Origin: Bacillota bacterium
GTDB taxonomy: Bacteria > Bacillota > Clostridia > Christensenellales > SZUA-584
Length of the DNA: 64,000 bases
Assembly: GCA_023408075.1 (NCBI GenBank)
Contig: JAEYKW010000009.1
Span: 6,788-70,787, forward strand
Reading direction: 5' to 3'
In this document: piece by piece, positions 62,101-64,000 of the stretch
Layout of the letters: every line of letters starts with the position of its first letter
Position numbering within the stretch: the first letter of the stretch is position 1
The notes under the pieces: generated by a model
Database searches by the model: none
What the model was told of the DNA's origin: nothing
What the model saw: only the letters and a program-made list of their open reading frames with translations
Program-made: the position numbers and the translations under genes

Positions 62101-62565
62101 TTATAAAGGCCCCGACAGCGGCACGCAAATCTCGCATTTGTGGTTGTTTATCATTTTCACAGCATATCGCTCGATAACCGGCTTTGTGAAATCCGCAATA
62201 AGACTTCGCCGTTGCAGCTCGGAGAAGATATCATTCCACGCGTTCTGTATGGCTTGTGCGGTGTGCGCGACCGTGAAAACGGCATAGCTGCCGCCCGTGA
62301 GATTGCCAAAGAGGATAGGACTGTCTTGCGTATGAAAGCCGGTATCCACCGCAAGGCATGCATCGTACCGGCAGTTTTCGGGCGCGGTTTGCTCCGGGTT
62401 ATCCTGCGCGATGCCGAAAATCACGGAGTCATCGCTCAGCAGCTGGGCATCCTTCGCCCATGCTTTTAAGCGTTCCATCGTGTCCTTGTTGGCTGCGCCA
62501 TAGGGCCCGGTATGCCTTAAGTAAGCGATGCGGGTGGATGGGACGTGCTCTATGGTCATTTCCAT
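62101..62565 (-). CDS. GyrI-like small-molecule-binding domain protein
   Basis: About 154 residues of the GyrI/SbmC (AraC effector-binding) fold: MTIEHVPSTRIAYLRHTGPYG at the start, CRYDACLAVDTG in the middle and GGSYAVFTVAHTAQAIQNAWNDIF near the C-end. Such stand-alone domains bind hydrophobic drugs or metabolites. No DNA-binding domain is attached. The ATG at 62565 is about ten bases from AAGGA on the minus strand; ATG 62559 and a longer start are possible. Confidence 0.8.
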   Translation of the reverse strand: MEMTIEHVPSTRIAYLRHTGPYGAANKDTMERLKAWAKDAQLLSDDSVIFGIAQDNPEQTAPENCRYDACLAVDTGFHTQDSPILFGNLTGGSYAVFTVAHTAQAIQNAWNDIFSELQRRSLIADFTKPVIERYAVKMINNHKCEICVPLSGPL

Positions 62566-62763
62566 GGGCTTTAAGTCCTTTCTTAAAAGAATCACCATTT
62601 TCAACCTAACATGATTTAAAAATGAATACAATCAGAATATATAATTCTCTATGGCAATCATAGTTGGCGTGAAATTGGCGTATTTTTTACAATGAAAATT
62701 TCTTGCATTATCTCCATAATTGCAATACAATAAAACAAAAAATTAATAGGAGGTGCTTTATTA

Positions 62764-63759
62764 ATGGGTTATACGACATTCGACGGACGGTATGACGGAA
62801 TGCAATATGCACGGTGCGGAAAAAGCGGTTTGCTTCTGCCGCGTATATCGCTCGGACTTTGGCACAACTTTGGCAATTTGTCGGCGCTGGATGAACAGCG
62901 CGCCATACTGCAGCAAGCGTTTGACCTGGGCATCACCTATTTTGACATCGCGGACAACTACGGTCCGCCGTACGGCGAAGCGGAGAGGAATTTCGGCAGG
63001 ATATTCCGCGAAGACTTTTCCGGCTACCGCGACGAGCTGATTATAGCGACAAAGGCCGGGTACGATATGTGGCCGGGGCCTTACGGCAACTTCGGCAGCC
63101 GCAAACACTTGATGGCGGGCATAGACGCGAGCCTCAAACGCCTGGAGCTTGATTATGTGGATATATTTTATCACCACCGGCCCGACAATGAAACGCCGCT
63201 GGAGGAGACGTGCGAGGCGCTGGCAAGCATTGTCCGGCAGGGCAAGGCATTGTATGTGGGGTTGTCGAACTACAAGCCGGACGAAACGAGCCGCGCGGCC
63301 AAGCTGCTGCGCGAAAGCAGGACGCCCTGCATCATCCATCAGCCGAGCTATTCAATGCTGAACCGCTGGATTGAGGGCGGGCTCGACCGTGTGCTGATTG
63401 AGGAAGGCATTGGCAGCGTGGTCTTTAAACCGCTCGAGCAGGGGCTGCTCACCGATAAATACATCGGCGGCATACCGACCGACTCGCGCATGATGAAAGA
63501 CCCGCGGTTCTTAAAGCAGGCCCAACTGAGCGAAGAAATGATAAAGAAGATTGCCGCGCTCAATGCATTGGCTGAGCAGAGGGGGCAAAGTCTTGCTCAG
63601 ATGGCCATTGCGTGGGTGCTCAAAAGCCCGTGCGTGACATCCGCGCTGATCGGCGCGAGCCGTCCCGCGCAGCTCGCAGAGAACGTGCGTGCGCTTGACA
63701 ATCTCAAGTTTTCAAAGGAAGAACTGCGCGATATCGACAAGATCGTGTTTGGGAAATGA
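62764..63759 (+). CDS. aldo/keto reductase (YghZ/Gpr-like)
   Basis: 331 residues, (beta/alpha)8 barrel. The catalytic tetrad region shows DIADNYGPPYGEAE (Asp, Tyr), ATKAGYDMWPGPYG (Lys) and FYHHRPD (His). The C-terminal ALIGASRPAQLAENV segment binds the NADPH phosphate. It closely resembles L-glyceraldehyde-3-phosphate / methylglyoxal reductases, reducing aldehydes such as methylglyoxal. AGGAGG lies 9-10 bases upstream. Monocistronic. Confidence 0.9.
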   Translation: MGYTTFDGRYDGMQYARCGKSGLLLPRISLGLWHNFGNLSALDEQRAILQQAFDLGITYFDIADNYGPPYGEAERNFGRIFREDFSGYRDELIIATKAGYDMWPGPYGNFGSRKHLMAGIDASLKRLELDYVDIFYHHRPDNETPLEETCEALASIVRQGKALYVGLSNYKPDETSRAAKLLRESRTPCIIHQPSYSMLNRWIEGGLDRVLIEEGIGSVVFKPLEQGLLTDKYIGGIPTDSRMMKDPRFLKQAQLSEEMIKKIAALNALAEQRGQSLAQMAIAWVLKSPCVTSALIGASRPAQLAENVRALDNLKFSKEELRDIDKIVFGK

Positions 63760-63781
63760 AGAATAATTAAGAATTATGATG

Positions 63782-63803
63782 AAGCCTCGGGGAACCGGGG
63801 CTT
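63782..63803 (+). terminator. hairpin after the aldo/keto reductase gene
   Basis: AAGCCTCGG (63782-63790) pairs with CCGGGGCTT (63795-63803) through nine pairs with a GGAA-type loop. Only a short T-run follows, so termination efficiency is uncertain. Confidence 0.5.
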
Positions 63804-63950
63804 TCCAGCTGTTAAAAAAGCCTTCCCCTCGAGGCAATGTCATAAAGTTAAAATGTAAAGGGGTGGAATTAACACAGAACATACGATCTCTTGACAAATA
63901 CAAAAGACGCCAAAAATTGAATGACTACTTTTTTTGGAGGGTATCATTCA

Positions 63951-64000
63951 ATGAATCGCTTTGCAGAACAGCTTAAGAGGGTTTATACTATCATTCAAAG
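63951..64000 (+). CDS. start of an unidentified gene, partial
   Basis: ATG at 63951 with GGAGGG eight bases upstream. The sixteen visible codons read MNRFAEQLKRVYTIIQ. Amphipathic start without signal peptide. It runs off the window, so no function can be given. A TTGACA at 63891 may belong to its promoter, though no good -10 follows at the right distance. Confidence 0.5.
   Translation, partial: MNRFAEQLKRVYTIIQ

Overview
The window looks like chromosomal DNA of an anaerobic, fermentative member of the Clostridia (Bacillota). The evidence is strong AGGAGG-type ribosome binding sites, a B12-dependent ribonucleotide reductase, an LPQTG/sortase pair, LytTR/GHKL two-component signalling, a CUT1 sugar importer without its own ATPase, and a clostridial-type Fe-only nitrogenase operon with nifI1/nifI2 between H and D. 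Family or genus cannot be resolved from the sequence alone. No rRNA, tRNA, CRISPR array, phage or transposase gene was recognised.

Layout. 1-1.4 kb: three tandem minus-strand YcxB-like membrane proteins, the first running off the window. 1.6-17.3 kb: mostly housekeeping (murI, nrdJ with an NrdR-box promoter, a zinc-finger anti-sigma-like protein, a DUF1295 membrane enzyme, a Gly/Asn/Met-repeat protein, a lipoprotein, murG with an overlapping RNA methyltransferase, a PfkB sugar kinase, guaB-guaA). 18-26.9 kb: a divergent HTH/periplasmic-binding-domain regulator and an alternative nitrogenase operon: anfH-nifI1-nifI2-anfD-anfG-anfK, then a class I glutamine amidotransferase, a flavin split-barrel protein, an unrecognised repeat protein with a four-cysteine tail, and anfO. 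The anfD copy has lost about 45 codons with a frameshift, removing the expected cofactor-ligand cysteine. The anfH leader carries a duplicated Shine-Dalgarno sequence and one anti-SD strand that can pair with either copy. 27-31 kb: a zinc-ribbon protein and a large MalT-like LuxR regulator. 31.6-36.6 kb: a BspA-like leucine-rich-repeat surface protein ending in LPQTG, translationally coupled to its sortase. 37-45.8 kb: a sugar-utilisation locus (AraC regulator divergent from esterase, two permeases, binding lipoprotein, GH3 glycosidase, Gfo/Idh oxidoreductase). 46-50 kb: an ABC exporter whose first permease is fused to an M1-type peptidase. 50.2-61.5 kb: a LytTR/GHKL two-component pair followed by four secreted or anchored Gly-rich repeat proteins. 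Two near-identical paired boxes with an exact 21-bp period precede two of these genes and suggest direct control by the adjacent regulator. 61.8-64 kb: a small ORF, a GyrI-like protein, an aldo/keto reductase and the start of a further gene.

How the parts may work together. The nitrogenase operon appears to be a regulated accessory module. It has a candidate metal/oxyanion-sensing regulator, a duplicated 20-bp motif flanking a good promoter, a structured leader, PII-type NifI proteins for post-translational switch-off, and accessory genes that may serve FeFe-cofactor assembly or protection. No nifB, nifE/N, nifU/S/V or metal transporter is in the window, so cofactor synthesis must be encoded elsewhere if the system works at all. 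The 50-61 kb region reads as a signal-responsive cell-surface locus.

Intergenic regions carry at least three families of short, imperfect repeats, two of them strongly palindromic, scattered in both orientations. They explain most of the gene-free stretches longer than 300 bases.
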